Below are positions 50,585 to 62,100 of a DNA stretch of 64,000 nt, piece by piece; the first letter of the stretch is position 1; each line of letters begins with the position of its first letter. The DNA is taken from NCBI RefSeq assembly GCF_009429125.1, contig NZ_CP045529.1:1488001-1552000 (forward strand), written 5' to 3'. The DNA is from Luteimicrobium xylanilyticum. GTDB taxonomy: Bacteria; Actinomycetota; Actinomycetes; Actinomycetales; Cellulomonadaceae. The notes beneath the pieces are model-generated. The model saw nothing but the letters and a program-made list of their open reading frames with translations. It did no database searches and was not told where the DNA came from. Both the position numbers and the translations under genes were made by a program.

Positions 50585-53500
50585 ATGGCCCACTACCCCC
50601 AGCACCGTTCCGGTGACGACGCGCGCGTCCCGGCGTCCCCGAACCTGCCCGACGTCGAGCGGGGCACCCTCGCCTTCTGGAAGTCGGACGGCACGTTCCA
50701 GGCGTCGATCGACCAGCGGCCGGCGGGCGACGAGGGCAGCAACGAGTTCGTGTTCTACGACGGACCGCCGTTCGCGAACGGCCTGCCGCACTACGGCCAC
50801 CTGCTCACGGGCTACGTCAAGGACGTCGTGCCGCGCTACCAGACGATGAAGGGCCGCCGGGTGGAGCGGCGCTTCGGCTGGGACACCCACGGCCTGCCCG
50901 CGGAGCTCGAGGCGGAGCGGATCCTCGGGATCACGGACAAGTCGCAGATCGACGAGATGGGCGTCGCCGCGTTCAACGAGGCGTGCCGCACGTCCGTGCT
51001 GAAGTACACGAAGGAGTGGGAGGAGTACGTCGAGCGGCAGGCCCGCTGGGTGGACTTCGAGCACGACTACAAGACGCTCGACGTCACGTTCATGGAGTCG
51101 GTGCTGTGGGCGTTCAAGCAGCTCTACGACAAGGGCCTCGCCTACCAGGGCTACCGCGTGCTGCCGTACTGCTGGCGCGACGAGACCCCGCTGTCCAACC
51201 ACGAGCTGGGCATGGACTCCGACGTGTACCAGTCGCGCCAGGACCCGGCCGTGACGGTCGGCCTGCGCCTGGCGGGTGCGCGCGAGGGCTCGCCCGCGGC
51301 CGCGCTGACGCCCGACGTCCGCGCGGCCGTCGACGGCGCCCTCGTGCTGATCTGGACCACCACCCCCTGGACGCTGCCCTCCAACCTGGCGGTCGCCGTC
51401 GGGCCGGACGTCGACTACGTCGTCGTGCAGCCCGAGGACGGGTCACCGTTCGCGAGCGAGCACCCGGGGGAGCGCGTGCTGCTGGCTCAGCCGCGGCTCG
51501 GGGCGTTCGCGCGCGAGCTCGGTGAGGAGCCGGCGGTCCTCGCGACCGTGCGCGGCGCGGACCTCGCGGGCGCGGCGTACCACCCGCCGTTCGACTACTT
51601 CGTCGGGCACGACAACGCCCACCAGGTGCTCGTCGCGGACTTCGTCACGACCGAGGACGGCACCGGCGTCGTGCACCTCGCGCCCGCGTTCGGCGAGGAC
51701 GACATGGCGGCGTGCGACGCGGCGGGGATCCGGCCCGTCGTCCCCGTCGACTCGCGCGGGCGCTTCACGACCCAGGTGAGCGACTACGCGGGCGAGCAGG
51801 TCTTCGACGCGAACCCCATGATCATCGCGGACCTCAAGCGCGTCGCCGGCCCGGTCGGCCGTCGCGCCGCCGACGAGCGTCCCGTGCTCGTGCGCCACGA
51901 GACCTACCAGCACTCCTACCCGCACTGCTGGCGCTGCCGAAACCCCCTGATCTACAAGGCCGTCTCGAGCTGGTTCGTGCGCGTGAGCCAGTTCCGCGAC
52001 CGCATGGTCGAGCTCAACCAGGAGATCTCCTGGACGCCCGAGCACATCAAGGACGGGCAGTTCGGCAAGTGGCTCGAGGGGGCGCGCGACTGGTCGATCA
52101 GCCGCAACCGCTACTGGGGCTCACCCATCCCGGTCTGGCAGAGCGACGACCCGGCCTACCCGCGCACCGACGTGTACGGGTCGCTCGCCGAGCTCGAGCG
52201 CGACTTCGGGCGCCTGCCCACGAACGGGGCGGGCGAGCCCGACCTGCACCGCCCCTTCATCGACGAGCTCACCCGCCCCAACCCGGACGATCCCACCGGC
52301 CGCTCGACGATGCGCCGCATCCCCGACGTGTTCGACGTGTGGTTCGACTCGGGCTCGATGCCGTTCGCCCAGGTGCACTACCCGTTCGAGAACACCGACT
52401 GGTTCGAGCACCACTTCCCGGGGGACTTCATCGTCGAGTACGTCGGGCAGACGCGCGGCTGGTTCTACCTGCTCCACGTCCTGTCGACGGCGCTGTTCGA
52501 CCGGCCCGCGTTCCGCTCGTGCGTCTCGCACGGCATCATCCTCGGCGACGACGGTCGCAAGGCCAGCAAGTCGCTGCGCAACTTCCCCGACCCGATGGAG
52601 ATGTTCGACGCGTACGGGTCCGACGCCGTCCGCTGGTCCCTCATGAGCAGCCCCGTGCTGCGCGGGGGGAACCTCGTCGTCGCCGAGGAGAACATCCGCG
52701 ACGCCGTCCGCCAGGTCCTGCTGCCGCTGTGGAGCACGTACTACTTCTTCACGCTGTACGCCGGGGCCGCGAACGGCGGGGACGGGTACGTCGCGAAGAC
52801 GGTCGGGGCCGACGGCGGCAGCTCGTCCGCGGGGCTGGGTGCGCTCGACCGGTACGTCCTCGCGCGGACCAGGTCGCTCGTGGCTCGCACCACCGCGCTC
52901 CTCGACGCGTACGACGTCGCAGGCGCGTGCGAGGCGGTGCGCGAGCACCTCGACGTGCTCACCAACTGGTACGTGCGCACCCAGCGGGACCGGTTCTGGG
53001 CCGAGGACCCCGCCGCGTTCGACACCCTGTACACGTCGCTCGAGCTGCTGACCCGCGTCATGGCGCCGCTCGCGCCGCTCGTCACGGAGGAGGTGTGGCG
53101 CGGGCTCACGGGCGGGCGCTCGGTGCACCTCACCGACTGGCCGACCGTGGAGGAGCCGGCGCTCGCGGGCGTCGGTGACGAGGCCACCGACGCGCTCGTC
53201 ACGTCGATGGACGAGGTCCGTGCCGTCGTCTCCGCCGCGCACGGTGTGCGCAAGGCGCACCAGATGCGCGTGCGTCAGCCCCTCGCGACGCTGACCGTCG
53301 TCGTCGCCGACCCCGAGGCGCTCGCCCCGTACACCGACCTGCTCGCGACCGAGCTCAACGTCAAGGCCGTCGAGCTCGGCGGGACGTCGGACACCGGGTC
53401 CGGCGCGCCTGCGGCCCGCTTCGGGATCAGCCAGCGGCTCGCGGTCAACGCGCGCGCCGCCGGCCCGCGTCTCGGCCGCGGCGTCCAGGCCGTCATCAAG

Positions 53501-53974
53501 GCCGCGAAGGCGGGGGACTGGTACGTCGCCGACTCGTCGGACGACGCACGCGTCGTCGTCCGCACGCCCGACGGCGAGGTGCCGCTCGAGCCGGCCGAGT
53601 ACGAGCTCAGCACGGTCGTCGGGGGTGGCGAGGACGGTGGCGCCGCGGGCGAGGACAGCGTGGGCGCCGCGGTGCTGCCGGGTGGCGGGTTCGTCGTCCT
53701 CGACCTCGTGCTCGACGACGCCCTGCGCGCCGAGGGCTACGTCCGCGACCTCGTGCGTGCCGTGCAGGACGCCCGCAAGGCGGCCGGGCTCGACGTCGCG
53801 GACCGCATCGACCTGCGCGTCGAGGTCCCCGCCGAGCGCCTGGTCGACGTCGAGAAGCTCGGCGAGTTCCTCGCGTCCGAGACGCTCGCGACGAGCCTCG
53901 ACCTCACGTCGCTGCCGGACGCCGCACAGGACCGGACCCCGGTCGTCGTCGTGAGCCGGGCGGTGCGGGCGTGA
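50585..53974 (+). CDS. ileS: Isoleucyl-tRNA synthetase, eukaryote-like (type 2) form
   Basis: 1129 aa, ATG with AGGAG 9 nt upstream. HIGH motif in [20 protein letters not shown] (residues 69-72) and KMSKS as KASKS in [15 protein letters not shown] (about 660). The editing domain contains [17 protein letters not shown]. The [13 protein letters not shown] and [19 protein letters not shown] segments match the type 2 IleRS found in eukaryotes and many actinobacteria, a class with low mupirocin sensitivity. Controlled by the T-box. folC overlaps its stop. Confidence 0.96.
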   Translation: MAHYPQHRSGDDARVPASPNLPDVERGTLAFWKSDGTFQASIDQRPAGDEGSNEFVFYDGPPFANGLPHYGHLLTGYVKDVVPRYQTMKGRRVERRFGWDTHGLPAELEAERILGITDKSQIDEMGVAAFNEACRTSVLKYTKEWEEYVERQARWVDFEHDYKTLDVTFMESVLWAFKQLYDKGLAYQGYRVLPYCWRDETPLSNHELGMDSDVYQSRQDPAVTVGLRLAGAREGSPAAALTPDVRAAVDGALVLIWTTTPWTLPSNLAVAVGPDVDYVVVQPEDGSPFASEHPGERVLLAQPRLGAFARELGEEPAVLATVRGADLAGAAYHPPFDYFVGHDNAHQVLVADFVTTEDGTGVVHLAPAFGEDDMAACDAAGIRPVVPVDSRGRFTTQVSDYAGEQVFDANPMIIADLKRVAGPVGRRAADERPVLVRHETYQHSYPHCWRCRNPLIYKAVSSWFVRVSQFRDRMVELNQEISWTPEHIKDGQFGKWLEGARDWSISRNRYWGSPIPVWQSDDPAYPRTDVYGSLAELERDFGRLPTNGAGEPDLHRPFIDELTRPNPDDPTGRSTMRRIPDVFDVWFDSGSMPFAQVHYPFENTDWFEHHFPGDFIVEYVGQTRGWFYLLHVLSTALFDRPAFRSCVSHGIILGDDGRKASKSLRNFPDPMEMFDAYGSDAVRWSLMSSPVLRGGNLVVAEENIRDAVRQVLLPLWSTYYFFTLYAGAANGGDGYVAKTVGADGGSSSAGLGALDRYVLARTRSLVARTTALLDAYDVAGACEAVREHLDVLTNWYVRTQRDRFWAEDPAAFDTLYTSLELLTRVMAPLAPLVTEEVWRGLTGGRSVHLTDWPTVEEPALAGVGDEATDALVTSMDEVRAVVSAAHGVRKAHQMRVRQPLATLTVVVADPEALAPYTDLLATELNVKAVELGGTSDTGSGAPAARFGISQRLAVNARAAGPRLGRGVQAVIKAAKAGDWYVADSSDDARVVVRTPDGEVPLEPAEYELSTVVGGGEDGGAAGEDSVGAAVLPGGGFVVLDLVLDDALRAEGYVRDLVRAVQDARKAAGLDVADRIDLRVEVPAERLVDVEKLGEFLASETLATSLDLTSLPDAAQDRTPVVVVSRAVRA

Positions 53975-55365
53975 GCAGGCGCAAGGGCGGCGACGCGGCC
54001 GACGCCGTCGACGGTGCGGCCGCCCGGGCCGACCTCGACCGGATCTGGGCGCACATCGTCGCGCGGGCGCCCGAGCACGAGATCAACCCGTCCCTCGACC
54101 GGGTCCAGCGCGTCATGGAGATCCTCGGCGACCCGCAGCGTGCGTTCCGGGCCGTCCACGTGACCGGCACGAACGGCAAGACGAGCACGGCGCGCATGGC
54201 CGAACGGCTCGTGCGCGAGCACGGCCTGCGGACCGGGCTGTTCACCAGCCCGCACCTGACGAGCGTGACCGAGCGCATCCAGATCGACGGGGAGCCCATC
54301 AGCGCGCAGCGCTTCGTCGACACCTGGAACGACGTCTTCCCGTACGTCCAGATCGTCGATGCCGAGCTCGTGGGCGAGGGGCGCGCGCGGTTGTCGTTCT
54401 TCGAGGTGCTCGTCGTGCTCGCGTACGCGGCGTTCGCGGACGCGCCGGTCGACGTGGCCGTCGTCGAGGTGGGCATGGGCGGCGAGTGGGACTCGACGAA
54501 CGTGCTCGACGCGGAGGTCGCGGTCATCGCGCCCGTCGCGCTCGACCACCAGGCGTGGCTCGGCGACACGATCGAGGAGATCGCCCGCACCAAGGCGGGC
54601 ATCATCAAGGACGGGGCCACCGCGGTTGTCGCGACGCAGGTCGAGGAAGCCGCGGAGGAGATCGCCGCCGTGGCGCAGGCGCGTCACGCCCGCCTGCTCC
54701 GCGAGGGCGAGGAGCTCGCCGTCGTCGAGCGGACCGTCGCCGTCGGGGGGCAGCTGCTCACCCTGCGCACCGCGGGCGCCGTCTACCAGGACGTGTACCT
54801 GCCGCTGTTCGGCGAGCACCAGGCGCACAACGCGCTGCTGGCGCTCGCGGCGGGCGAGGCGCTGCTCACGGGCGGTCGTGCGCTCGACGGCGCGGTCGTC
54901 GAGGCCGCCTTCGGGGACGCGACGTCCCCGGGGCGCCTCGAGGTCGTGCGGTCGTCGCCGACGGTCGTGGTCGACGCGGCGCACAACCCGGCCGGTGTCG
55001 ACGCCCTCGTCGCGGCGCTCGACGAGGCGTTCGCGTTCACGCGGCTCGTGGGCGTCGTCGGGATCCTGGGCGACAAGGACGCCGAGGGCGTCCTCGCGGC
55101 GCTCGAGCCGGTGCTCGCGGAGATCGTGGTCACGCAGTCGTCGTCGCCGCGCTCGACGCCGCCCGACGAGCTGGCGGAGATCGCGAACGACGTGTTCGGC
55201 GAGGACCGCGTGCACGTCACCGAGACGCTCGCCGAGGCGCTCCAGGTCGCCGTCGACCTCGCCGAGGCGGGCGACGAGACAGGGGTCGGCACGGGCACGG
55301 GCGTCCTCGTCACGGGCTCGGTGATCATGGCCGCGGACGCCCGCATCCTCCTGGGCCGCGGCTGA
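53971..55365 (+). CDS. folC: Folylpolyglutamate/dihydrofolate synthase
   Basis: 464 aa; GTG overlaps the ileS stop (GTGA). Mur-ligase-like ATPase: P-loop in [58 protein letters not shown] and the second-domain [14 protein letters not shown]. It adds glutamate to folates (and possibly dihydropteroate). In many actinobacteria folC is followed by a DUF4233 gene and ndk; here three dihydroxyacetone kinase genes lie between. Confidence 0.95.
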   Translation: MSRRKGGDAADAVDGAAARADLDRIWAHIVARAPEHEINPSLDRVQRVMEILGDPQRAFRAVHVTGTNGKTSTARMAERLVREHGLRTGLFTSPHLTSVTERIQIDGEPISAQRFVDTWNDVFPYVQIVDAELVGEGRARLSFFEVLVVLAYAAFADAPVDVAVVEVGMGGEWDSTNVLDAEVAVIAPVALDHQAWLGDTIEEIARTKAGIIKDGATAVVATQVEEAAEEIAAVAQARHARLLREGEELAVVERTVAVGGQLLTLRTAGAVYQDVYLPLFGEHQAHNALLALAAGEALLTGGRALDGAVVEAAFGDATSPGRLEVVRSSPTVVVDAAHNPAGVDALVAALDEAFAFTRLVGVVGILGDKDAEGVLAALEPVLAEIVVTQSSSPRSTPPDELAEIANDVFGEDRVHVTETLAEALQVAVDLAEAGDETGVGTGTGVLVTGSVIMAADARILLGRG

Positions 55366-55513
55366 CGGCTGCACGTTCTCCCAGGCGTCGCGCGCGAACG
55401 CGCGCTCCGGTGTTTGATGGAGGCAGACGGCGGGCACGGCGGGGGCGGCGCGCCGGCGAGGTCGCCCTGGGAGCCTCCGGGGCGCTGGACCACTGCCACG
55501 GAGGGCGAGCACA

Positions 55514-56509
55514 GTGAAGAAGCTGCTGAACGATCCTGCTGACGCCGTCGTCGAGTCCGTCGAGGGCTTCGTCGCGGCGCACTCCGACATCGTCGAGGCG
55601 CACTACGACCCGATCTACGTGAGCCGCGTCGGCGGCGCGGTCGAGGGCAAGGTCGGGCTGGTCTCGGGCGGCGGGTCGGGACACGAGCCGCTGCACGCCG
55701 GGTTCGTCGGGCAGGGCATGCTCGACGCCGCCGTGCCGGGCGCGGTGTTCGCCTCGCCGACGCCGGACCAGATCGCCCCCGCGCTCGTCGCGGCGAACGG
55801 GGGAGCGGGCGTCCTCGCGATCGTGAAGAACTACACGGGCGACGTCCTGAACTTCGAGACCGCGGTCGAGCTGGCCGAGGCGGAGGACGTCGAGGTCGCG
55901 ACCGTCATCACCAACGACGACGTCGCCGTCGAGGACTCCCTGTACACGGCGGGCCGGCGCGGGGTCGCGGGCACGGTGTGCGTCGAGAAGATCGCCGGCG
56001 CCGCGGCGGACCGGGGCGACGACCTCGCGGGGGTGGCCGCCGTGGCGACCCGCGTCAACGCGAACGTGCGGTCGATGGGGGTCGCCCTGACCGCCTGCAC
56101 GGTCCCGGCGAGCGGCAAGCCGAGCTTCGACCTGCCCGACGACGAGGTCGAGATCGGCATCGGGATCCACGGCGAGCCGGGTCGGCACCGCATCAAGCTC
56201 GAGCCCGCCGACGCGATCACGCAACGCCTCCTCGACCCCGTCGCCGAGGATCTGCACCTCGCCTCGGGCGAGAACGTGCTCCTGTTCGTCAACGGCATGG
56301 GCGGGACGCCGTCGTCGGAGCTGTACGTCGTCTATCGTCAGGCGCGCAAGCTGCTCGAGGCACGGGGCGTCGTCGTCGCCCGGTCGTTGGTCGGCAACTA
56401 CGTGACCTCGCTCGAGATGCAGGGTGCGTCGGTGACCGTCCTGCGGCTGGACGACGAGCTGACCGGCCTCTGGGACGCCCCCGTCCACACGGCCGCGCTG
56501 CGTTGGTGA
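55514..56509 (+). CDS. dhaK: Dihydroxyacetone kinase subunit DhaK
   Basis: 331 aa, GTG start (KKLLNDPADAVVESVEGFVA). The substrate is held covalently as a hemiaminal by H219 in GIGIHGEPGRH, and the GGGSGHEPLHAGFVG loop forms the site. DhaK receives phosphate from DhaL-ADP, so this is the PTS-dependent type, consistent with separate dhaL and dhaM genes downstream. It initiates a dhaKLM operon between folC and the DUF4233/ndk genes. Confidence 0.96.
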   Translation: MKKLLNDPADAVVESVEGFVAAHSDIVEAHYDPIYVSRVGGAVEGKVGLVSGGGSGHEPLHAGFVGQGMLDAAVPGAVFASPTPDQIAPALVAANGGAGVLAIVKNYTGDVLNFETAVELAEAEDVEVATVITNDDVAVEDSLYTAGRRGVAGTVCVEKIAGAAADRGDDLAGVAAVATRVNANVRSMGVALTACTVPASGKPSFDLPDDEVEIGIGIHGEPGRHRIKLEPADAITQRLLDPVAEDLHLASGENVLLFVNGMGGTPSSELYVVYRQARKLLEARGVVVARSLVGNYVTSLEMQGASVTVLRLDDELTGLWDAPVHTAALRW

Positions 56510-56573
56510 CGCCGGCGGGCCAGGCTGTACCCGGGGGCGCGCGAGCGGGGACGACGAGAACGAGGAGGGCGGC

Positions 56574-57215
56574 ATGGCGGCCGACGTGGCATGGGCGCAG
56601 CGCTGGGTCCGGGAGACGGCGCGCAGCATCGCGGCGAACAAGGAGGAGCTGACCGAGCTCGACCGGCAGATCGGCGACGGCGACCACGGGGAGAACATGA
56701 ATCGCGGCTTCACCGCGGTCGTCGCGAAGCTCGACGCGCTCCCCGAGCCGCCGGCGCACGTCTCCGACGTGCTCAAGCTCGTCGCGACGACGCTGATGTC
56801 GACGGTCGGGGGCGCGGCAGGCCCGTTGTACGGCACGGCGTTCCTGCGGGCCGCCAAGGTGGCCGACCTGCCCGAGCTCGACGGCCGTGGCGTGGTGGCC
56901 GTCCTCGAGGGTGCCCTCGAGGGTGTCCAGGCGCGCGGCAAGGCGACGGTCGGCGAGAAGACGATGGTCGACGCGCTCAGCCCCGCCGTCCAGGCCGCGG
57001 TGCAGGCGGCCGACGGGGGCGGGGACGCGCGCGCCGTGTTCGCTGCGGCGGCCGAGGCCGCGCAGAAGGGCGCCGAGGGGACGATCCCGCTGCTCGCGAC
57101 CAAGGGCCGTGCGAGCTACCTGGGCGAGCGGAGCATCGGCCACCAGGACCCGGGGGCGACGTCGACGGCGCTCATCCTCGCGGCGGGTGTCGTCGCGTCG
57201 GAGACCGCGCCATGA
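56574..57215 (+). CDS. dhaL: Dihydroxyacetone kinase ADP-binding subunit DhaL
   Basis: 213 aa, ATG with GAGGAGG. Eight-helix barrel with the nucleotide/magnesium motif LDRQIGDGDHGENMNRGF (Asp/His metal ligands) and STVGGAAGPLYGTAFLRA and GERSIGHQDPGATS loops. DhaL carries a tightly bound ADP that DhaM phosphorylates. Coupled to dhaM by an ATGA overlap; 64 nt downstream of dhaK. Confidence 0.95.
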   Translation: MAADVAWAQRWVRETARSIAANKEELTELDRQIGDGDHGENMNRGFTAVVAKLDALPEPPAHVSDVLKLVATTLMSTVGGAAGPLYGTAFLRAAKVADLPELDGRGVVAVLEGALEGVQARGKATVGEKTMVDALSPAVQAAVQAADGGGDARAVFAAAAEAAQKGAEGTIPLLATKGRASYLGERSIGHQDPGATSTALILAAGVVASETAP

Positions 57216-57943
57216 CGGACCCCGACACAGCCCGCACCGCGACGGCGCTCGTCCTCGTCTCGCACTCCGACGAGGTCGCGCGCGGCACCGCGCGCCTGGC
57301 CGCGCAGATGGCTCCCGCGGTGACCATCGAGACCGCGGGTGGCCTGCCCGACGGTGGCTTGGGCACCGACTTCGACCGCGTCCAGGAGGCGATCGGCCGG
57401 GCCCTCGCGGCGGCCGACGGCGTCGTCGTGCTGGCTGACCTGGGCTCGGCGATCCTCACCGTGGAGTCGGTGGTCGAGTTCCTCGAGCCCGACGACGCAG
57501 CCCGCGTCCACCTGGCGACGGCGCCGTTCGTGGAGGGAGCGGTGGCGTCGGCCGTGGCGGCGAACGGGGGAGAGGACGCGGACGCCGTCCTGCGCGTCGC
57601 CGAGGACGCGGGACGGTCGTTCGGCCCGACGGCGAGCTCCGGACCGCCCTCGAGCAGGGAGGCCGGTCCCGGTCCCGGTACGTCCGAGGTGCTCCGGCGG
57701 ACCGTGACGATCCGCAACCCGCTCGGCCTGCACGCCCGCCCGGCCGCCGAGCTCGCGCGCACCGCGTCGGGCTTCGACGCCGAGGTGACGGTGGGCGGGG
57801 TCGAGGCTGCGAGCGTGCTCGAGCTCATGGGGCTCGGTGCGACCGGCGGGCAGGAGGTCGAGGTCACCGCCAGCGGGCCGCAGGCGCACGAGGCCCTCGA
57901 CGCCGTCGCCGGCGCGATCGAGGGCGGCTTCGGCGAGGCCTGA
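57212..57943 (+). CDS. dhaM: DhaM phosphocarrier: EIIA-Man-like domain fused to HPr
   Basis: 243 aa. The N-terminal EIIA-mannose-like domain has H18 in LVLVSHSDEVARGT and GLPDGGLGTDFDRVQEAIG. After a Pro/Gly/Ser-rich linker (about 145-160) an HPr domain follows, with the active histidine H174 in NPLGLHARPAAELA. E. coli DhaM has an additional EI-like domain; it is absent here, so phosphate must come from a general EI elsewhere. Confidence 0.94.
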   Translation: MTDPDTARTATALVLVSHSDEVARGTARLAAQMAPAVTIETAGGLPDGGLGTDFDRVQEAIGRALAAADGVVVLADLGSAILTVESVVEFLEPDDAARVHLATAPFVEGAVASAVAANGGEDADAVLRVAEDAGRSFGPTASSGPPSSREAGPGPGTSEVLRRTVTIRNPLGLHARPAAELARTASGFDAEVTVGGVEAASVLELMGLGATGGQEVEVTASGPQAHEALDAVAGAIEGGFGEA

Positions 57944-58019
57944 CCCCGCGCCGAGGCAGTCCTCCGCCCGGGGTGGGGGTGCTTCGCGGGTGGGCACCGG
58001 CCTCGTGTCGTCCCGCCCG

Positions 58020-58025
58020 TATCCT
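58020..58025 (+). promoter_or_regulatory. -10 element TATCCT for the DUF4233 gene
   Basis: TATCCT ends 6 nt before the GTG at 58032. The intervening GGAGGG is too close to act as a Shine-Dalgarno, so a leaderless start is likely. Confidence 0.4.
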
Positions 58026-58031
58026 GGAGGG

Positions 58032-58571
58032 GTGAGCAGCGCCCCCTCCGACGGTCCCGCACGGCCCGAGCCCCAGCGTCGCACCCTGCCCAAGGACGTG
58101 CCGCTGCCGGGCGACCGGATCAAGCCGCGCGCCGCCGCCAAGCCGCAGTTCACGCAGACCGTGCTGCTGCTCGAGGCGTTCGTCGTGTTCTTCTGCACCC
58201 TGGTGGCGTACGGCCTGCGGACGGTCCCGAACGCGTGGCCGCTGTTCGACCCGCCGAGCGGCGCCGTGATCTGGACGGTCGGCCTCGTGCTGTCGGTGGC
58301 CCTCCTCGTCCTGTCCCGCCTTGTGACGGCCCCCGGCGGGTACCTCGCGGGCACCCTTGTGCAGCTCCCGGTCATCGCGGGTGGCCTCGCCGTGCCGTTC
58401 ATGTTCCTCGCGGGCGGCATCTTCGCCGTGCTCTGGGTGGCCGCGCTGCGGCTCGGTGGCCGCGTCGACGCCGAGCGTGCGGCGTACGACGCGGAGCACC
58501 CCGAGACGGCCCCGAACGTCGAGCCGAAGGCCCGCGGGCGCCGTCGGGCGGGCGCCCGCCCGGAGGCCTGA
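58032..58571 (+). CDS. DUF4233-family membrane protein
   Basis: 179 aa, GTG start. A ~40-residue basic/proline N-terminal stretch precedes four membrane helices ([40 protein letters not shown], two more to about 142) and a basic C-terminus ([14 protein letters not shown]). This family sits between folC and ndk in many actinobacteria and has no known function. Here it is separated from folC by dhaKLM but retains ndk as neighbour. Confidence 0.88.
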   Translation: MSSAPSDGPARPEPQRRTLPKDVPLPGDRIKPRAAAKPQFTQTVLLLEAFVVFFCTLVAYGLRTVPNAWPLFDPPSGAVIWTVGLVLSVALLVLSRLVTAPGGYLAGTLVQLPVIAGGLAVPFMFLAGGIFAVLWVAALRLGGRVDAERAAYDAEHPETAPNVEPKARGRRRAGARPEA

Positions 58572-58610
58572 GCAGGCCGGGAGCCGCGCGGGGCGCCGTC
58601 GTCGCGCCGG

Positions 58611-58616
58611 TAGGGT
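58611..58616 (+). promoter_or_regulatory. -10 element TAGGGT for ndk
   Basis: TAGGGT ends 7 nt before the ATG at 58624, consistent with a leaderless mRNA. Confidence 0.45.
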
Positions 58617-58623
58617 GTGGCCC

Positions 58624-59058
58624 ATGAGCACGCCGAACAGCACCGAACGCACCCTCGTCCTCGTCAAGCCCGACGGCGTCCGCCGCGGCCTCGTGGGGGA
58701 GGTCCTGCGACGGATCGAGACGAAGGGCTACACGCTCGCCGCCGTCCAGCTGCTCACCGCCTCCGACGACCTGCTCGCCGCGCACTACGCCGAGCACGAG
58801 GGCAAGCCGTTCTACGGCCCGCTCGTCGAGTTCATGAAGTCCGGGCCCGTGGTCGCGGTCGTCGCCGAGGGCCAGGGCGTCATCCCGGGCTTCCGCTCGC
58901 TCGCCGGCGCCACGGACCCGACGGCCGCCGCACCCGGCACGATCCGCGGCGACCTGGGCCGCGACTGGGGCCTCAAGGTCCAGCAGAACCTCGTCCACGG
59001 CTCCGACTCGGTCGAGTCGGCCGAGCGCGAGATCGGGCTCTGGTTCCCCGGCCTGTGA
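58624..59058 (+). CDS. ndk: Nucleoside diphosphate kinase
   Basis: 144 aa. [20 protein letters not shown] at the N-terminus, the catalytic histidine H125 in [14 protein letters not shown] and the terminal EIGLWFPGL are all canonical. It transfers gamma-phosphate between NTPs and NDPs via phospho-histidine. Likely transcribed from its own leaderless promoter. Confidence 0.97.
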   Translation: MSTPNSTERTLVLVKPDGVRRGLVGEVLRRIETKGYTLAAVQLLTASDDLLAAHYAEHEGKPFYGPLVEFMKSGPVVAVVAEGQGVIPGFRSLAGATDPTAAAPGTIRGDLGRDWGLKVQQNLVHGSDSVESAEREIGLWFPGL

Positions 59059-59126
59059 CGGGCTCGCACGAGCCGACCCGGCGTGGGGTCGGCGTCGAGG
59101 TCCCCGGAATCCCGCGCCTCCCGAAC

Positions 59127-59132
59127 TAGGCT
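59127..59132 (+). promoter_or_regulatory. -10 element TAGGCT for smc
   Basis: TAGGCT ends 7 nt before the smc GTG at 59140; no Shine-Dalgarno sequence lies between. This supports both the chosen start and a leaderless mRNA. Confidence 0.5.
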
Positions 59133-59139
59133 CGGCGTC

Positions 59140-62100
59140 GTGCACCTCAAGACCCTCACGCTGCGCGGGTTCAAGTCGTTCGCGTCGGCGACGACGCTGC
59201 GGTTCGAGCCCGGCGTGACGTGCGTGGTGGGCCCGAACGGCTCCGGGAAGTCGAACGTCGTCGACGCGCTCGCCTGGGTGATGGGCGAGCAGGGGGCCAA
59301 GTCGCTGCGCGGCGGCAAGATGGAGGACGTCATCTTCGCCGGGACGGCGGGGCGCCCGCCGCTGGGCCGGGCCGAGGTCTCGCTCACCATCGACAACGCC
59401 GACGGCGCGCTGCCGATCGAGTACTCCGAGGTCACGATCAGCCGCACCCTGTTCCGCAGCGGGGGCAGCGAGTACGCGATCAACGGCTCGTCGTGCCGCC
59501 TGCTGGACATCCAGGACCTCCTCTCCGACTCGGGGATCGGTCGCGAGATGCACGTCGTCGTCGGGCAGGGGCAGCTCGACGCCGTGCTGCGAGCCACGCC
59601 CGAGGAGCGCCGCGGGTTCGTGGAGGAGGCCGCGGGCGTCCTCAAGCACCGCAAGCGCAAGGAGAAGGCGGTCCGCAAGCTCGACGCGATGCAGGGCAAC
59701 CTGACGCGGCTCGCGGACCTCACCTCCGAGGTGCGGCGTCAGCTCGGCCCGCTCGGCCGCCAGGCCGAGGTGGCACGCAAGGCGCAGTTCATCCAGGCCG
59801 ACGTGCGCGACGCGCGGTCCCGGCTCCTCGCCGACGACCTCGCCCAGGCGCTCGCGTCGCTCGAGCAGGACCTCGCGGGAGAGACGGCGTTGCGCGAGCA
59901 GCAGGCGCGCGTCGAGGGGGACCTCGGCGCCGCGCGCGAGGCGCTGACCGCGCTCGAGCAGCAGGCCGCCGCGGCGAGCCCGGCCGTCACCGAGGCCAAC
60001 GACACGTACTACCGCCTCTCGTCGCTGCGCGAGCGGCTGCGGGGCACGCAGACCCTTGCGGCCGAGCGGCTCCGGCTGCTCGGCACCGCGGAGCCCGTCC
60101 AGCGCGGCACCGACCCCGACGACCTCGACGCGCAGGCCGCCCGCGCCCGCGACGCGGAGCGCGAGCTCACGTCCGAGGTCGAGCTCGCGCGGGCGGCGCT
60201 CGAGGCCGCCGTCGCGGCACGGTCCGAGGCCGAGGAGGTTGCGGCGGCCGGCGAGCGCGCGCTCGCGGCGCTGCAGCGTGCGTCCGCCGACCGGCGCGAG
60301 GGGCTGGCCCGGCTGTCCGGCCAGGTGGCCGCCCAGCGGAGTCGCGTCGAGGCCACGCAGGCCGAGCTGGGGCGGCTCCGTGAGGCGGTCGCCGAGGCGG
60401 AGCGGCGCGGCACGGAGGCCGGTGCGCGCTTCACGGAGCTCGAGGCGAAGGTCGTCGGCGACGAGGCCGGCGAGGTCGACCTCGACACCGAGCACGAGGA
60501 GGCGGCCAGGGACCTCGAGGCCGCGGTCGCGCGGGTCACCGGGCTCAAGGAGCAGGCCGCCGAGGCCGAGCGTGACCGGACGCAGTGGTCGGCGCGCGTC
60601 GAGGCGCTCGAGCTGAGCCTCGACCGCAAGGACGGTGCGGGCGCCCTGCTCGCCGACGACCGTCCGGGCACCCTCGGCTCCGTCGCCGCCACCCTCGCCG
60701 TCGAACCCGGGTTCGAGGACGCCGTCGCGGCCGCCCTCGGTCCCCTCGCCGACGCCGTCGCGGTCGAGTCCCTCGACGCCGCGGTCGACGCTCTGCGCTG
60801 GCTGCGCGAGCAGGACGCCGGACGCGCGGCGCTCGTCGTCGGGGAGCCCGGCGCCGCAGGCCCCTCCCGCCCCGACGGCGTCGCCCTGCCCGACGGCGCA
60901 CGGTGGGCCACCGAGGTCGTCACCGCGTCACCAGGGGCGCGGCCGGGTCTGGACGCGCTGCTCGCGGACGTCGTCGTCGTGCCGGACCTCGCCCACGGGC
61001 GGGCCCTCGTCGCGGCGCACCCCGCGGTCCGCGTCGTGACGCTGGGCGGCGACCTGCTCGCGGGCGCGCACGCCGCGGGCGGGTCGGCGTCGTCGCCGGG
61101 CGTCCTGCACCTGCAGGCCGCGCTCGAGGAGGGGCGCCACGCGCTCGAGCTCGCGGTCGCGGCGGGGGAGCGGGCGCGGTTCGAGCTGGCCGGTGCCGCC
61201 GACGCGGAGGAGTCCGCGCGTGCTCGCCACGACGAGACCCTCGCGCGCCTCAACGAGTCCGACGCGCGCCTCGCGGCCGTCGCCGAGGAGCTCGGGCACC
61301 TGGGCGCGACGGCCCGTGCGGCGCGCGCCGAGGCGGAGCGCGCGGGCGAGCGGCTTGCGACCGCGGAGGCGTCGCTCGTCGAGCAGGAGGAGGCGCTCGC
61401 GGCGCTCGCGGCCCGGCTGGAGGCCGCCGAGCTCGCCCCCGAGGAGTCCGAGGACGCGATCGACGCGGCGACCGACGAGCGTGACGCCCGGGCGCAGGCC
61501 GCGACCGCCGCACGCCAGCAGGAGACTGAGGCGCGCCTGGCGCTGCGCACGAGCGAGGAGCGGGCTCGGGCGCTGTCGGGGCGTGCCCAGTCGCTCGCCC
61601 GGGCGGCCGCCGCCGAGCGCGAGGCCCGCCGCGTCGCCGCCGAACGGGAGCAGGCTCGTGCGGTCCAGGCCGCCCGCGCCCAGGCCGTCGGCACCGGTGC
61701 CGGCCTCGCGCTCGCCGCCGTCGAACGCGCCGTGGCGCAGGCCGCCGACGAGCGCGCGGCGGCCGAGGCGGCCCGCGCCGAACGGGAGGCGGGTCTGGTC
61801 ACCGCGCGGGCCGACGTCGAGCGGCTCACCGCCGAGCTCCGGGAGCTCACCGACGTCGCGCACCGCGACGAGGTCGCCCGCGCCCAGCAGCAGCTCCGCG
61901 TCGAGCAGCTCCAGCAGCGCGCCGTCGACGAGCTCGGCGTCGACCCCGAGGTGCTCGTCGACGAGTTCGGCCCGCACCGGGCGGTCCCCGTCCTCGACGC
62001 CGCGCCCGCGCCCGACGACGACCCCGACGCCCCGCCGCGCGAGGTCCCGTTCGACCGGGCCGAGCAGGAGAAGCGCCTGCGCACCGCCGAACGCCGTCTC

